Source: Streptomyces sp. cg36
GTDB lineage: Bacteria > Actinomycetota > Actinomycetes > Streptomycetales > Streptomycetaceae
Reading direction: 5' to 3'
Assembly: GCF_041080675.1 (NCBI RefSeq)
Contig: NZ_CP163520.1
Location: 6,101,001-6,165,000, forward strand
Length of the DNA stretch: 64,000 nucleotides
How positions within the stretch are numbered: the stretch's first letter is position 1; each line of letters opens with the position of its first letter. This document shows positions 54,200 to 62,995 of this stretch, one piece after another. The notes below the pieces were generated by a model. That model did no database searches, was not told the DNA's origin, and worked only from the letters and a program-made list of their open reading frames with translations. The translations under genes and the position numbers were made by a program.

Positions 54200-55345
54200 A
54201 TGAGTCACCGACCGAGCTCCGGCCTCGCCGCCGTCAGCACCGCGCTCCTCGCGATGAGCAGGCATCTTGAGGTGCGCGACGTCCTCAAGACCATCGTCGC
54301 GTCGGCCCGCGAGCTGCTGGACGCGGAGTACTCGGCGCTCGGCGTCCCCGACGACCACGGCGGCTTCGCCCAGTTCGTGGTCGACGGCGTCAGCGACGAG
54401 CAGTGGAAGGCGATCGGACCGCTGCCGCGCCAGCACGGCATCCTCGCCGCGATGCTCCACGAGGAGAAGGCCGAGCGCCTCGCCGACGTGCGCAAGGACC
54501 CCCGCTTCGGCGGCTGGCCGTCCGCGCACCCCGACATGTCCGACTTCCTCGGCGTCCCCATCCGCGACGGCGACGAGACCCTGGGCACCCTCTTCCTCGC
54601 CAACAAGCGCTGCCCCAAGCCGGAGGGCGGCTGCGGCTTCACCGAGGAGGACGCCGAACTGCTGGGCATCCTCGCCCAGCACGCGGCGATCGCCCTCACC
54701 AACGCCCGCCTCTACGAGCGCAGCCGCGAGCTCACCATCACCGAGGAGCGCACCCGCCTCGCCCACGAGCTGCACGACGCGGTCAGCCAGAAGCTGTTCT
54801 CCCTGCGGCTCACCGCCCAGGCCGCCGCCGCCCTGGTCGACCGCGACCCGGCGCGCGCCAAGGGCGAGCTCCAGCAGGTCGCCGTGCTCGCTGCCGAGGC
54901 CGCCGACGAACTGCGCGCCGCCGTCGTCGAGCTGCGCCCGGCCGCCCTGGAGGAGGACGGCCTGGTCAACACCCTGCGCACCCAGGTCCAGGTCCTGGAC
55001 CGCGCCCACACCGCCGCCGTCACCTTCGAGAACCGGGGGGTGCGCGCGCTGCCGCCCGCCCAGGAGGAGGCGCTGCTGCGGGTCGCCCAGGAAGCCCTGC
55101 ACAACGCCCTGCGCCACTCGGACGCCGAGCACGTCTCGGTCGTCCTCGTCCGGCGCGACCACGGCGCCGTCCTGCGGATCGTCGACGACGGCCGCGGATT
55201 CGAACCCCGCGCGGTCCGCCGGGCCGGCCGCCACCTCGGGCTGGTGTCGATGCGGCACCGGGCGGGCGGCGTCGGAGGCCGGCTCACCGTGAAATCGGCA
55301 CCCGGCGAGGGCGCCACGATCGAAATGGAGGTGCCAGGTGGCTGA
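54200..55345 (+). CDS. GAF-domain sensor histidine kinase (NarL/LuxR-type system)
   Basis: 381 residues from ATG 54200. N-terminal GAF domain (about 10-170), then HisKA_3 dimerisation domain with phospho-acceptor His192 in LAHELHDAVSQKLFSLRL, and an HATPase_c domain (AQEALHNALRHSDAEHVSV, IVDDGRGFEP, GLVSMRHRAGGVGG). No membrane helices, so it is cytoplasmic and senses an internal signal, possibly a small molecule or redox state via GAF. Overlaps the response-regulator gene by 8 bp. Confidence 0.94.
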   Translation: MSHRPSSGLAAVSTALLAMSRHLEVRDVLKTIVASARELLDAEYSALGVPDDHGGFAQFVVDGVSDEQWKAIGPLPRQHGILAAMLHEEKAERLADVRKDPRFGGWPSAHPDMSDFLGVPIRDGDETLGTLFLANKRCPKPEGGCGFTEEDAELLGILAQHAAIALTNARLYERSRELTITEERTRLAHELHDAVSQKLFSLRLTAQAAAALVDRDPARAKGELQQVAVLAAEAADELRAAVVELRPAALEEDGLVNTLRTQVQVLDRAHTAAVTFENRGVRALPPAQEEALLRVAQEALHNALRHSDAEHVSVVLVRRDHGAVLRIVDDGRGFEPRAVRRAGRHLGLVSMRHRAGGVGGRLTVKSAPGEGATIEMEVPGG

Positions 55346-55979
55346 CAGCATCAAAGTCCTCCTGGTCGACGACCACCAAGTGGTGCGCCGCGGCCTGCGG
55401 ACGTTCCTGGAGGTCCAGGACGACATAGAAGTGGTCGGCGAGGCCGCCGACGGCGCCGAGGGCGTGGCCCGCGCCGAGGAGCTGAAGCCCGATGTCGTTC
55501 TGATGGACGTGAAGATGCCGGGCATGGACGGCATCGAGGCCCTGCGCAAGCTGCGGGCGCTGGCCAACCCGGCGAAGGTGCTGATCGTCACCAGCTTCAC
55601 CGAGCAGCGCACGGTGGTGCCCGCGCTGCGCGCGGGAGCCGCGGGTTACGTCTACAAGGACGTGGACCCGGAGGCGCTGGCCGGGGCGATCCGCTCGGTG
55701 CACGCGGGGCACGTCCTGCTCCAGCCGGAGGTCGCCGGCGCGCTGCTCTCCGAGGACGACACGGGCACGGGCCAGGGCCGGGGCACCTCGCTGACCGAGC
55801 GGGAGCGCGAGGTGCTCGGGCTGATCGCGGACGGCCGCTCCAACCGGGAGATCGCCCGCGCGCTGGTCCTGTCGGAGAAGACGGTCAAGACCCACGTCTC
55901 CAACATCCTGATGAAGCTGGACCTCGCGGACCGCACCCAGGCCGCTCTCTGGGCGGTCCGCCACGGCCTGACGGACTGA
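55338..55979 (+). CDS. LuxR/NarL-family response regulator
   Basis: 213 residues from GTG 55338, inside the end of the kinase gene. Receiver domain with phospho-acceptor Asp57 (VVLMDVKMPGMDG), acidic pair DDH at 11-13, and Lys in YVYKDVDPEA. C-terminal LuxR HTH: LTEREREVLGLIADGRSNREIARALVLSEKTVKTHVSNILMKL. Clearly the cognate partner of the GAF kinase. Target genes unknown; the chaplin downstream is on the same strand. Confidence 0.95.
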   Translation: MADSIKVLLVDDHQVVRRGLRTFLEVQDDIEVVGEAADGAEGVARAEELKPDVVLMDVKMPGMDGIEALRKLRALANPAKVLIVTSFTEQRTVVPALRAGAAGYVYKDVDPEALAGAIRSVHAGHVLLQPEVAGALLSEDDTGTGQGRGTSLTEREREVLGLIADGRSNREIARALVLSEKTVKTHVSNILMKLDLADRTQAALWAVRHGLTD

Positions 55980-56005
55980 CGGGGGCGGGTACCAACGGGA
56001 CAGGC

Positions 56006-56099
56006 CCGGACCCGTACGGCCGGACCCGTACGACTCGTACGAGAACGCGCACACGACCTCGCGCGAGACCTCGCACAAGCTCGTACGCGAAGCTCGTAC
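56006..56099. repeat. Short direct repeats and palindrome upstream of chpE
   Basis: CCGGACCCGTACG occurs twice (56006-56018, 56020-56032). CTCGTACGAG (56034-56043) is a perfect palindrome. AAGCTCGTAC occurs at 56077-56086 and 56090-56099. The 55980-56118 stretch has no gene; these elements may bind developmental regulators of the chaplin. Confidence 0.6.
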
Positions 56100-56118
56100 A
56101 AGAGGAGGAGCCGTAAAT

Positions 56119-56253
56119 ATGGATCGTCGCCCTCCGGTGCGAGATTCATACCGTCGGGTGGATGTCACCCATGCGGCGCATCCCCGGCGACCGGCGGGCG
56201 TTCTCCATGGCGTGCCGCGGCGGACCGCCGCGGCGAGACCAGGAGGAACCTGA
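56119..56253 (+). CDS. Possible upstream ORF before chpE
   Basis: ATG 56119 follows GAGGAGGAG (56103-56110) at good spacing and reads 44 codons (MDRRPPVRDSYRRVDVTHA...) to TGA 56251-56253, one base before the chpE GTG. Third-position GC is only about 58 percent, well below real genes here, so it is probably a translated leader or chance frame rather than a functional protein. It could couple ribosome arrival to chpE translation. Confidence 0.3.
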   Translation: MDRRPPVRDSYRRVDVTHAAHPRRPAGVLHGVPRRTAAARPGGT

Positions 56254-56254
56254 A

Positions 56255-56500
56255 GTGAAGAACGTGAAGAAGGCCGCCGCCGTCGCCATGGTCGCCGGAG
56301 GGATCGTCGCCGCGGGCGCCGGTGCCGCGTCCGCCCACGGCGGTGCCGAGGCCAACGGCAAGGCCGAGCACTCCCCGGGCGTCATCTCCGGCAACCTGGT
56401 CCAGGCCCCGATCCACATCCCGGTCAACGCCACCGGCAACTCGGTCAACGTGATCGGCGTCCTGAACCCGGCCTTCGGCAACGAGTCGTCCAACTTCTGA
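56255..56500 (+). CDS. chpE: Chaplin ChpE
   Basis: 81 residues from GTG 56255, with AGGAGGAACC upstream. Sec signal peptide (MKNVKKAAAVAMVAGGIVAAGAGAASA), a short Gly/Ala/His segment, then the chaplin domain (SPGVISGNLVQAPIHIPVNATGNSVNVIGVLNPAFGN). It lacks the two cysteines present in most chaplins, as in S. coelicolor ChpE. Secreted, forms amyloid-like surface fibrils that make aerial hyphae hydrophobic. Position matches SCO1800 by memory. Confidence 0.95.
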   Translation: MKNVKKAAAVAMVAGGIVAAGAGAASAHGGAEANGKAEHSPGVISGNLVQAPIHIPVNATGNSVNVIGVLNPAFGNESSNF

Positions 56501-56558
56501 CGACTGCTGGTGGGGTGCGGGGGCCTCGGCCCCCCGCCCAAACCGTCCCCCGGGGCCG

Positions 56559-57347
56559 CTACCCCCGCTCCCGCTCCTCCACGTACGCGTTGTAGGCCGC
56601 CACCCGCGCCCGCCGCGCCACCCGCTCCACCGGGCGCAGCGCCCCGGCCCGGGCCGCCAGCTCCGACGCGCTGACCGCCCCGCCGACGCCCTCGGCCGCC
56701 TGCGCCACATCGACGAGCAGCGCCACCCGGCGGGCCAGCTCCAGCACCCGTACCGCCCGCGGCGGATAGCCCGGTGCCAGGACCTCCTCGTCCCCGCCCT
56801 CGGCCCGCGCCCGGTACGCGTCGATCGCGGCCTCCGCCGCCGGACCCGAACCGGCGACGTCGAGCCGGGTCAGGACCACGGTCGCCTCCCGCAGCGCCTC
56901 CGCCAGCTCCCGCTCCGCCTCGCCGAGCGACGGCACATCGGCCGGCGGCGCCTCCCGTACCGCCAGGCAGTGCCACAGCACCTCGCGGCGCACATCGCCG
57001 GCGGGCCCCGCCTCGCGCACCTCCGGCACCAGCCCGTGCGGCGCGCCGAACGCGACGACCGCCTCCTCGGCCTCCAGCGCCCGCGCGTTGAACTCCGGCG
57101 GCCCGCTGAGCCCCAGCGGATGCCCCGGCGCGGGCAGCGCGACCCGGAAGCCGGTCACCCCGAGCCCGCGCAGCCGCCCGAGCGCCAGCGTGAGCCCCAC
57201 CGGCTCCGCCTCGCCCGGCAGCCCCGCCACCCGGTGCACCGCGTCGTCCCCGACGATCGCCGAAGCGGCGTCGTCCGGTGAAACTTTCCCGGCCAACAGG
57301 GCATTTCCCCATGCGGCCAGCCGACCTGAACGTGGTTCCGAGAACAT
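56559..57347 (-). CDS. Conserved hypothetical protein
   Basis: 262 residues from ATG 57347. No signal peptide or membrane span. The N-terminal part has an alpha/beta look (AIVGDDAVHRVAG, TLALGRLRGLGVTGFRVALPAPGHPLGL) and a helical C-terminal half rich in Ala/Glu/Arg (LAEALREATVVLTRLD, RARVAAYNAYVEERERG). It recurs in streptomycetes at this place as far as I recall, but I cannot name a family. Divergent from the ABC ATPase. Confidence 0.75.
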   Translation of the reverse strand: MFSEPRSGRLAAWGNALLAGKVSPDDAASAIVGDDAVHRVAGLPGEAEPVGLTLALGRLRGLGVTGFRVALPAPGHPLGLSGPPEFNARALEAEEAVVAFGAPHGLVPEVREAGPAGDVRREVLWHCLAVREAPPADVPSLGEAERELAEALREATVVLTRLDVAGSGPAAEAAIDAYRARAEGGDEEVLAPGYPPRAVRVLELARRVALLVDVAQAAEGVGGAVSASELAARAGALRPVERVARRARVAAYNAYVEERERG

Positions 57348-57486
57348 GGACCCAGCCTAGGTACTGGCCCTCACGCCAGGTCCACTCCCTCAGTGGCGTA
57401 GGTTTTCCCTGGGAGATTTCCCCGGGACCCTGCCCACAGGCAACAGCCCGGACCTCAAGACGATTGCATGGGGAGACAACGCGCTC

Positions 57487-58278
57487 ATGAGCGATGTACT
57501 GGAGCTGGTGGACGTATCCGTGGTCCGCGACGGACGCGCTCTGGTGGACGACGTCTCCTGGTCGGTCAAGGAAGGCGAGCGCTGGGTGATCCTCGGCCCC
57601 AACGGAGCCGGCAAGACCACCCTCCTCAACATCGCCTCCAGCTACCTCTTCCCGACCACCGGCACGGCGAAGATCCTCGGCGACCGACTCGGCAAGGTCG
57701 ACGTCTTCGAGCTGCGCCCGCGCATCGGCATGGCCGGCGTCGCCATGGCCGACAAGCTCCCCAAGCGCCAGACCGTGCTCCAGACGGTCCTCACCGCCGC
57801 GTACGGCATGACCGCCACCTGGCAGGAGCAGTACGACGCCGTCGACGAGGAGCGCGCCCGCGCCTTCCTCGACCGCCTCGGCATGACCGAGTACCTCGAC
57901 CGGAAGTTCGGCACCCTCTCCGAGGGCGAGCGCAAGCGCACCCTGATCGCCCGCGCCATGATGACCGACCCCGAACTGCTGCTCCTCGACGAGCCGGCCG
58001 CCGGGCTCGACCTCGGCGGGCGCGAGGACCTGGTCCGCCGCCTCGGCCGCCTCGCCCGCGACCCGTACGCCCCCTCGATGGTCATGGTCACGCACCACGT
58101 CGAGGAGATCGCCCCCGGCTTCACCCACGTCCTCATGATCCGCCAGGGCAAGGTGCTCGCCGCCGGCCCCATGGAGACCGAGCTCACCTCCCGCAACCTC
58201 TCCCTCTGCTTCGGGCTCCCGCTCGTCGTCGAGCACCGCGGCGACCGGTACTCCGCGACCGGCCTGCCCCTCGGCTGA
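57487..58278 (+). CDS. ABC transporter ATP-binding protein (ModF/YlmA-like)
   Basis: 263 residues from ATG 57487. Complete ATPase: Walker A GPNGAGKTTLL, Q-loop region, signature TLSEGERKRTLIARAM, Walker B LLLLDEPAAGLD and switch His VTHHVEEI. A relatively short, stand-alone cassette; no permease gene is adjacent, so partners lie elsewhere or it acts alone. The signature LSEGE (instead of LSGGQ) is typical of the ModF/YlmA group. Confidence 0.9.
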   Translation: MSDVLELVDVSVVRDGRALVDDVSWSVKEGERWVILGPNGAGKTTLLNIASSYLFPTTGTAKILGDRLGKVDVFELRPRIGMAGVAMADKLPKRQTVLQTVLTAAYGMTATWQEQYDAVDEERARAFLDRLGMTEYLDRKFGTLSEGERKRTLIARAMMTDPELLLLDEPAAGLDLGGREDLVRRLGRLARDPYAPSMVMVTHHVEEIAPGFTHVLMIRQGKVLAAGPMETELTSRNLSLCFGLPLVVEHRGDRYSATGLPLG

Positions 58279-58337
58279 CCCCGGGCGCTCCCCGCGCGCA
58301 CTGTCCGCAAGGGGGTGCCCGGACCTACCATGACCTC

Positions 58338-58760
58338 GTGGACGCATGGGTTGGGTGGCTGATCGCGGCGGCAGGGCTCGGCATTCCCCTGGTGCTCACC
58401 GCCATGCCCGAATTCGGCATGCTGGCGGTCGGCGCGGTCGCCGCGGCCGTGGCAGCCGGGCTCGGGCTCGGCACCGTGGCGCAAGTGCTCGTCTTCGTGG
58501 TGGTCTCGGTCGCCCTCATCGCCGTGGTCCGGCCCATCGCGGCCCGGCACAGCGCCGAACGGCCCCGCCTGGCCACCGGCATCGACGCGCTGAAGGGCCG
58601 TCAGGCCGTCGTGCTGGAACGGGTCGACGGCAGCGGCGGACGCATCAAACTGGCGGGCGAGGTCTGGTCGGCCCGCACCCTCGACGGCGGCCAGTCCTTC
58701 GAACCGGGACAGCAGGTCGATGTGGTCGAGATCGACGGAGCGACTGCCATCGTCATGTGA
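58338..58760 (+). CDS. NfeD family membrane protein
   Basis: 140 residues from GTG 58338. Four hydrophobic segments in the first ~75 residues (WVGWLIAAAGLGIPLVLTAMP, FGMLAVGAVAAAVAAGLGLG, VAQVLVFVVVSVALIAVVRPI), then a soluble OB-fold (QAVVLERVDGSGGRIKLAGEVWSARTLDGGQSFEPGQQVDVVEI), the NfeD C-terminal domain. NfeD proteins pair with SPFH proteins to shape membrane microdomains, and the SPFH gene follows 78 bp later. Confidence 0.92.
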   Translation: MDAWVGWLIAAAGLGIPLVLTAMPEFGMLAVGAVAAAVAAGLGLGTVAQVLVFVVVSVALIAVVRPIAARHSAERPRLATGIDALKGRQAVVLERVDGSGGRIKLAGEVWSARTLDGGQSFEPGQQVDVVEIDGATAIVM

Positions 58761-58838
58761 ACCATGCCAGGATCATCGGGCCGGTAGCCGCACAGCTTCC
58801 GGGCTCTTCCTAGAGGCAAGAAAGGCACGGGGAACGCG

Positions 58839-59768
58839 ATGTCAGCGATCATCATCGTCCTGATCATCCTGGTGGTGCTGGTCTTCATCGCCCTGATCAA
58901 GACCATCCAGGTGATCCCGCAGGCCAGCGCGGCCATCGTGGAGCGCTTCGGCCGTTATACGAGGACGCTCAACGCGGGCCTGAACATCGTGGTCCCGTTC
59001 ATCGACTCGATCCGCAACCGCATCGACCTCCGCGAGCAGGTCGTGCCGTTCCCGCCGCAGCCGGTGATCACCCAGGACAACCTGGTCGTCAACATCGACA
59101 CCGTCATCTACTACCAGGTGACCGACGCCCGGGCCGCCACCTACGAGGTCGCCAGCTACATCCAGGCGATCGAGCAGCTCACCGTCACCACGCTCCGCAA
59201 CATCATCGGCGGCATGGACCTGGAGCGGACCCTGACCTCCCGCGAGGAGATCAACGCGGCCCTGCGCGGCGTCCTCGACGAGGCCACCGGCAAGTGGGGC
59301 ATCCGCGTCAACCGCGTCGAGCTCAAGGCGATCGAGCCGCCCACCTCCATCCAGGACTCGATGGAGAAGCAGATGCGCGCCGACCGTGACAAGCGCGCCG
59401 CGATCCTCCAGGCCGAGGGTGTCCGCCAGTCCGAGATCCTGCGCGCCGAGGGCGAGAAGCAGTCCGCGATCCTGCGCGCCGAGGGCGAGGCGAAGGCCGC
59501 CGCGCTGCGCGCCGAGGGCGAGGCCCAGGCGATCCGTACGGTCTTCGAGTCCATCCACGCGGGCGACCCCGACCAGAAGCTCCTCTCGTACCAGTACCTC
59601 CAGATGCTCCCGAAGATCGCCGAGGGCGACGCCAACAAGCTCTGGATCGTGCCCAGCGAGATCGGCGACGCGCTCAAGGGCCTGTCCGGCGCGTTCGGCA
59701 ACCTCGGCGCCGGAGTGCCCGGCTTCAACACGGGCGCCGAGCGCCGCGAAGAACCGCCGGTCGACTGA
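58839..59768 (+). CDS. SPFH/Band 7 domain protein (stomatin/QmcA-like)
   Basis: 309 residues from ATG 58839. N-terminal membrane helix (IIIVLIILVVLVFIALIKTIQ), SPFH domain (about 25-190, with VEAYGRYTRTLNAGL-type block and MDLERTLTSREEINA), then a coiled repeat with three copies of an ILRAEGE-like heptad (residues about 200-235) and a C-terminal tail. Organises membrane microdomains, probably with the upstream NfeD protein. Confidence 0.92.
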   Translation: MSAIIIVLIILVVLVFIALIKTIQVIPQASAAIVERFGRYTRTLNAGLNIVVPFIDSIRNRIDLREQVVPFPPQPVITQDNLVVNIDTVIYYQVTDARAATYEVASYIQAIEQLTVTTLRNIIGGMDLERTLTSREEINAALRGVLDEATGKWGIRVNRVELKAIEPPTSIQDSMEKQMRADRDKRAAILQAEGVRQSEILRAEGEKQSAILRAEGEAKAAALRAEGEAQAIRTVFESIHAGDPDQKLLSYQYLQMLPKIAEGDANKLWIVPSEIGDALKGLSGAFGNLGAGVPGFNTGAERREEPPVD

Positions 59769-59829
59769 GACGGGACGCCAGCCGGGAGAGCCCGACCAGA
59801 CGGGCCGACCGGCAGACGGCGACCGAGGA

Positions 59830-59893
59830 GGGCCGACCGCGAGACAGGTCGGCCCAGAAAGGTTGACTGCGTCCTACAACATCCGTGCATGAT
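59830..59893. terminator. Terminator after SPFH gene, followed by candidate promoter
   Basis: GGGCCGACC (59830-59838) pairs perfectly with GGTCGGCCC (59847-59855), 8-nt loop. TTGACT at 59863-59868 could be a -35 with CATGAT (59888-59893) as a weak -10 (19-nt spacing) for the downstream permease gene. The 59769-59955 gap holds no gene. Confidence 0.55.
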
Positions 59894-59955
59894 CAGTGCG
59901 GCCCCTCGACCTCCATGGCGGGGAGGCGTCTCACTGAATGTGTAAGGAGATGGCT

Positions 59956-60723
59956 TTGTCCATCTGGGAAGCACTCGCGGTCTTCGCGGCCGGCGTCGGC
60001 GCCGGCACCATCAACACGATCGTCGGCTCCGGCACCCTGATCACCTTCCCCGTGCTGCTGGCCACCGGTCTCTCACCGATCACCGCGAACGTGTCCAACG
60101 CGCTCGGCCTGGTCCCCGGCTCCATCAGCGGAGCCATCGGCTACCGCAAGGAGCTGAAGGGACAGACCCGCCGGGTGCTCCGCCTCGGCACCGCCGCCCT
60201 CGGCGGCGGCCTGGTCGGCGCGATCCTGCTGCTCGCCCTGCCGTCCAAGGCGTTCGACGCGATCGTCCCCGTACTCATCGGGCTCGCGCTGCTGCTCGTC
60301 CTGCTCCAGCCGCGCATCGCCGCCGCCGTCCGGCGCCGCCGCGAGGCCACCGGCTCCGAGGGCCACCCCGACGGCGGCGTCCTGCTCCTCGTCGGCCTCT
60401 TCCTCGCCAGCATGTACGGGGGCTACTTCGGCGCGGCCCAGGGCGTCCTCTACCTCTCGCTGATGGGGCTGCTGCTCCACGAGAGCCTCCAGCGGATCAA
60501 CGCGGTGAAGAACATCCTCGGCGCCGTCGTCAACGGCATCGCGGCCGTCTTCTTCCTCTTCGTCGCCGACTTCGACTGGACCGCGGTCCTGCTCATCGCG
60601 GTCGGCTCCACCATCGGCGGCCAGATCGGCGCCAAGGTCGGCCGCCGCCTCAAGCCCACGGTGCTACGAGGAGTGATCATCGCGGTCGGAGCGGTGGCGA
60701 TCGTGCAACTGCTCCTGCGCTGA
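59956..60723 (+). CDS. TauE/SafE (TSUP) family permease
   Basis: 255 residues from TTG 59956, chosen because AAGGAG is 6 nt upstream; ATGs at 59938 and 59950 are in frame but badly spaced. Eight hydrophobic segments; start SIWEALAVFAAGVGAGTINTIVGSGTLITFPVLLATGL and the repeat-half motif LASMYGGYFGAAQGVLYL are the TSUP hallmarks. These transport small organic or inorganic anions such as sulfite, sulfonates or sulfoacetate. No sulfur genes are adjacent, so the substrate is open. Confidence 0.88.
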   Translation: MSIWEALAVFAAGVGAGTINTIVGSGTLITFPVLLATGLSPITANVSNALGLVPGSISGAIGYRKELKGQTRRVLRLGTAALGGGLVGAILLLALPSKAFDAIVPVLIGLALLLVLLQPRIAAAVRRRREATGSEGHPDGGVLLLVGLFLASMYGGYFGAAQGVLYLSLMGLLLHESLQRINAVKNILGAVVNGIAAVFFLFVADFDWTAVLLIAVGSTIGGQIGAKVGRRLKPTVLRGVIIAVGAVAIVQLLLR

Positions 60724-60735
60724 GGCGGAACCAAG

Positions 60736-60763
60736 AAGGCCCGCCGCGAACGCGGCGGGCCTT
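60736..60763 (+). terminator. Intrinsic-type terminator after the TSUP gene
   Basis: AAGGCCCGCCGCG (60736-60748) pairs with CGCGGCGGGCCTT (60751-60763), 13-bp stem, 2-nt loop, followed by T. Confidence 0.85.
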
Positions 60764-60766
60764 TCG

Positions 60767-60860
60767 GGGGCGCGGAGAACGCGGCGGGCTCTTCCAGGGC
60801 GCGGGAACACGGCGGGTTTTCAGGGGCGCGGGAAACCGCGCGACCAGCGCGGGACGACCC
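60767..60860. repeat. Triplicated GGGCGCGGGAAC-type intergenic repeat
   Basis: Three related copies start at 60767 (GGGCGCGGAGAACGCGGCGG), 60797 (GGGCGCGGGAACACGGCGGG) and 60824 (GGGCGCGGGAAACCGCGCGA, continuing CCAGC). The last closely resembles the element GGGGCGCGGGGAACTGCGCG(ACCAGCC) that I recall from many intergenic regions of Streptomyces genomes; its role is unknown. Confidence 0.6.
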
Positions 60861-60883
60861 GCACCCCAACGACCGTACGAGAA

Positions 60884-61390
60884 CTACGCGGCCCCCCGAG
60901 CCAGCCACTCGGGCAGCGCGGACCGGTCCCCGGCCGCCATGGCCAGCAGCATCGCGTCGGCCGGCGAGGGCACGAACGGCTCGCGCAGCAGCGGCATCCC
61001 CGCCTCCTCCGGCGTCCGGTCCGCCTTGCGGTGGTTGTCCTCCGCGCAGGACGCCACAGTGTTCAGCCAGCTGTCCCGGCCGCCCTGGGCCCGCGGCACC
61101 ACATGGTCCACCGTCGTCGCGCGCCGCCCGCAGTACGCGCACCGGTGCTGGTCCCTCACCAGCACCCCCCGTCTCGACCACGGTGCCTGTCTTCGGAAGG
61201 GCACCCGTACGTAACGGCAGAGCCTGATCACCCTCGGGACCGGTATGTCCACCGCGGCGGCACGCATCCGCAGCTCGGGATGCTCCTGCTCCACGACGGC
61301 CTTGTCCTGGAGGACCAGCACCACCGCACGATTGAGCGTGACCGTCGAGAGCGGCTCGAAGCTCGCGTTCAGTACCAGTGTGTCCCGCAT
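60884..61390 (-). CDS. HNH endonuclease family protein
   Basis: 168 residues from ATG 61390 (MRDTLVLNASFEPLSTV). The HNH motif is complete with zinc-type cysteines: CAYCGRR (Cys84, Cys87), DHVVPRAQGG (His96), and NTVASCAEDNHRK (Cys115, Asn119, His120). Highly conserved and ubiquitous among streptomycetes as a stand-alone gene; a DNA repair or restriction-like role is possible but unproven. Confidence 0.9.
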   Translation of the reverse strand: MRDTLVLNASFEPLSTVTLNRAVVLVLQDKAVVEQEHPELRMRAAAVDIPVPRVIRLCRYVRVPFRRQAPWSRRGVLVRDQHRCAYCGRRATTVDHVVPRAQGGRDSWLNTVASCAEDNHRKADRTPEEAGMPLLREPFVPSPADAMLLAMAAGDRSALPEWLARGAA

Positions 61391-61475
61391 CCTGCCCACC
61401 TCCGCCTTGTGCCGGCCCACCCCCTGGCGGGCTTGGATCAACTCTGGCCGGGCTCGCCACGACGGACAACGCATT

Positions 61476-61516
61476 AAAAATGCCCTGCTCTGATCTCTCC
61501 AAGACCAGAGCAGGGC
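61476..61516 (-). terminator. Rho-independent terminator after the PEBP-like gene
   Basis: GCCCTGCTCTG (61482-61492) pairs perfectly with CAGAGCAGGGC (61506-61516). On the minus strand the stem is followed by five T (from A 61476-61480), a rare true U-tract in this genome. Confidence 0.88.
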
Positions 61517-61547
61517 AAACAATGAAGGAACGATCAGCTACCCGGAG

Positions 61548-62084
61548 TCAGTTGTTCGAGGGACCCGTGTACGTGCCGATCACATGGGCGCGCGCCAGAG
61601 TGTGGAAACGCAGATGGAATCCGACGACGGCCGGCGAGGCGTCCGCGTCCGGCCCCAGCTTCGCCGAATCCACCGCGTACACCGTGAAGACATAGCGGTG
61701 CGTCTCCCCGGCGGGCGGGGCCGCGCCGCCGAAGTCCTTCGACCCGTAGTCATTGCGGACCTGCACCGCGCCCGGGGGCAGCCCCTCGAACTTCCCGCTG
61801 CCCGCACCCACCGGCAGCTCGGTCACCGACGCCGGGATGTCGAACAGCACCCAGTGCCAGAACCCGCTGCCCGTCGGCGCGTCCGGGTCGAAGCAGGTGA
61901 CCGCGAAGCTCCCGGTCTCCGGCGGGAACCCCTCCCAGCGCAGCTGCGGGGAGGTGTTGCCCTCCGCGTGCACCTGGGCGTCGCGCAGCGGCGCGCCGTC
62001 CTGGACGTCGTCGCTCACCACGGTGAACGAGGGCACCTCGGGGTGGAAGTCATGGGGAAGCGGCGGCCTCTTGAGCTCGCTCAC
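61548..62084 (-). CDS. YbhB/YbcL family Raf-kinase-inhibitor-like (PEBP) protein
   Basis: 178 residues from GTG 62084, with AGGAGGTG 5 nt upstream. PEBP motifs: [42 protein letters not shown] (ligand pocket), [29 protein letters not shown] and [12 protein letters not shown] at the end. Cytosolic anion-pocket protein; eukaryotic members bind phosphatidylethanolamine and regulate kinases, bacterial roles are unclear. In many streptomycetes it sits next to spo0M, as here (43 bp apart). Confidence 0.93.
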   Translation of the reverse strand: MSELKRPPLPHDFHPEVPSFTVVSDDVQDGAPLRDAQVHAEGNTSPQLRWEGFPPETGSFAVTCFDPDAPTGSGFWHWVLFDIPASVTELPVGAGSGKFEGLPPGAVQVRNDYGSKDFGGAAPPAGETHRYVFTVYAVDSAKLGPDADASPAVVGFHLRFHTLARAHVIGTYTGPSNN

Positions 62085-62127
62085 TGGGGCACCTCCTGAT
62101 CGATGGGGGATGGGACGGGGAACGACG

Positions 62128-62910
62128 TCAGAACCAGTTGCGGCGCCCGCCGACCTCGGCGAGCCATTGGTGCAGATAGGCAGCCCAGTCCGTACCCCGA
62201 TAATCCTCCAGACCCACCTGGAACGAGCGGTAGGAGTCGCTGCCCTCACTGAACAGACCCGGCTTCTTGTCCATCTCCAGGACCACGTCCATCGCGCGGT
62301 CGTCCGCGACGAACGTCAGCTCCACCTGGTTCAGCCCCCGGTACTCCGACGGCGCGTGGAACTCGATCTCCTGGTAGAACGGCAGCCGCTGGCGCGTCCC
62401 CCGGATGTGACCGCGCTCCATGTCCGCGCTCTTGAAGCGGAAGCCCAGCTTGATGAAGGCGTCGAGGATCGCCTGCTGCGCGGGCAGCGGATGCACATGG
62501 ATCGGGTCGAGGTCGCCCGAGTCCACGGCGCGCGCGATCGCCAGCTCCGTCGTCACCCCGATGTTCATCCCGCGCAGCTGCTGCCCGTCGATCGCCGTCA
62601 CCGGCGTCTCCCACGGGATCTCCAGACCGAACGGCACCACGTGCACCGCCCCGGCCTTCACCTCGAAGGCGCCGCCGAGCCGCAGCTTGGTGAACTCGAT
62701 GTCCTGCTTCGTCTCGTGCTCACCGCCCTCCACCTCGACCCGCGCCTGCAGGCCGACCGAGAGCCCCTCGATCTGCTGGTCCACGGATCCGCCCTGAATC
62801 CGCACCTCGCCCTGGACGACCCCGCCCGGGACCACATTGGCCTCGGTCAGCTCCGTCTCCACCGAAGCGCCACCGGCTCCCAGGCTCGCGAGCAGACGCT
62901 TGAACCCCAT
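62128..62910 (-). CDS. spo0M: Sporulation-control protein Spo0M-like
   Basis: 260 residues from ATG 62910. The whole length is the Spo0M arrestin-like fold: [81 protein letters not shown], and a C-terminal [19 protein letters not shown]. In Bacillus Spo0M affects sporulation and cell-cycle coupling; in streptomycetes it is conserved and presumably linked to development. Adjacent to the PEBP-like gene and probably cotranscribed. Confidence 0.9.
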   Translation of the reverse strand: MGFKRLLASLGAGGASVETELTEANVVPGGVVQGEVRIQGGSVDQQIEGLSVGLQARVEVEGGEHETKQDIEFTKLRLGGAFEVKAGAVHVVPFGLEIPWETPVTAIDGQQLRGMNIGVTTELAIARAVDSGDLDPIHVHPLPAQQAILDAFIKLGFRFKSADMERGHIRGTRQRLPFYQEIEFHAPSEYRGLNQVELTFVADDRAMDVVLEMDKKPGLFSEGSDSYRSFQVGLEDYRGTDWAAYLHQWLAEVGGRRNWF

Positions 62911-62995
62911 GCTGTTCCCTCCATAGATCCTGCCCCCACTAAACGCACCACCACGGCGCACGGTTCCGGATTCCCACCCGCTACGCTCGTACGCC

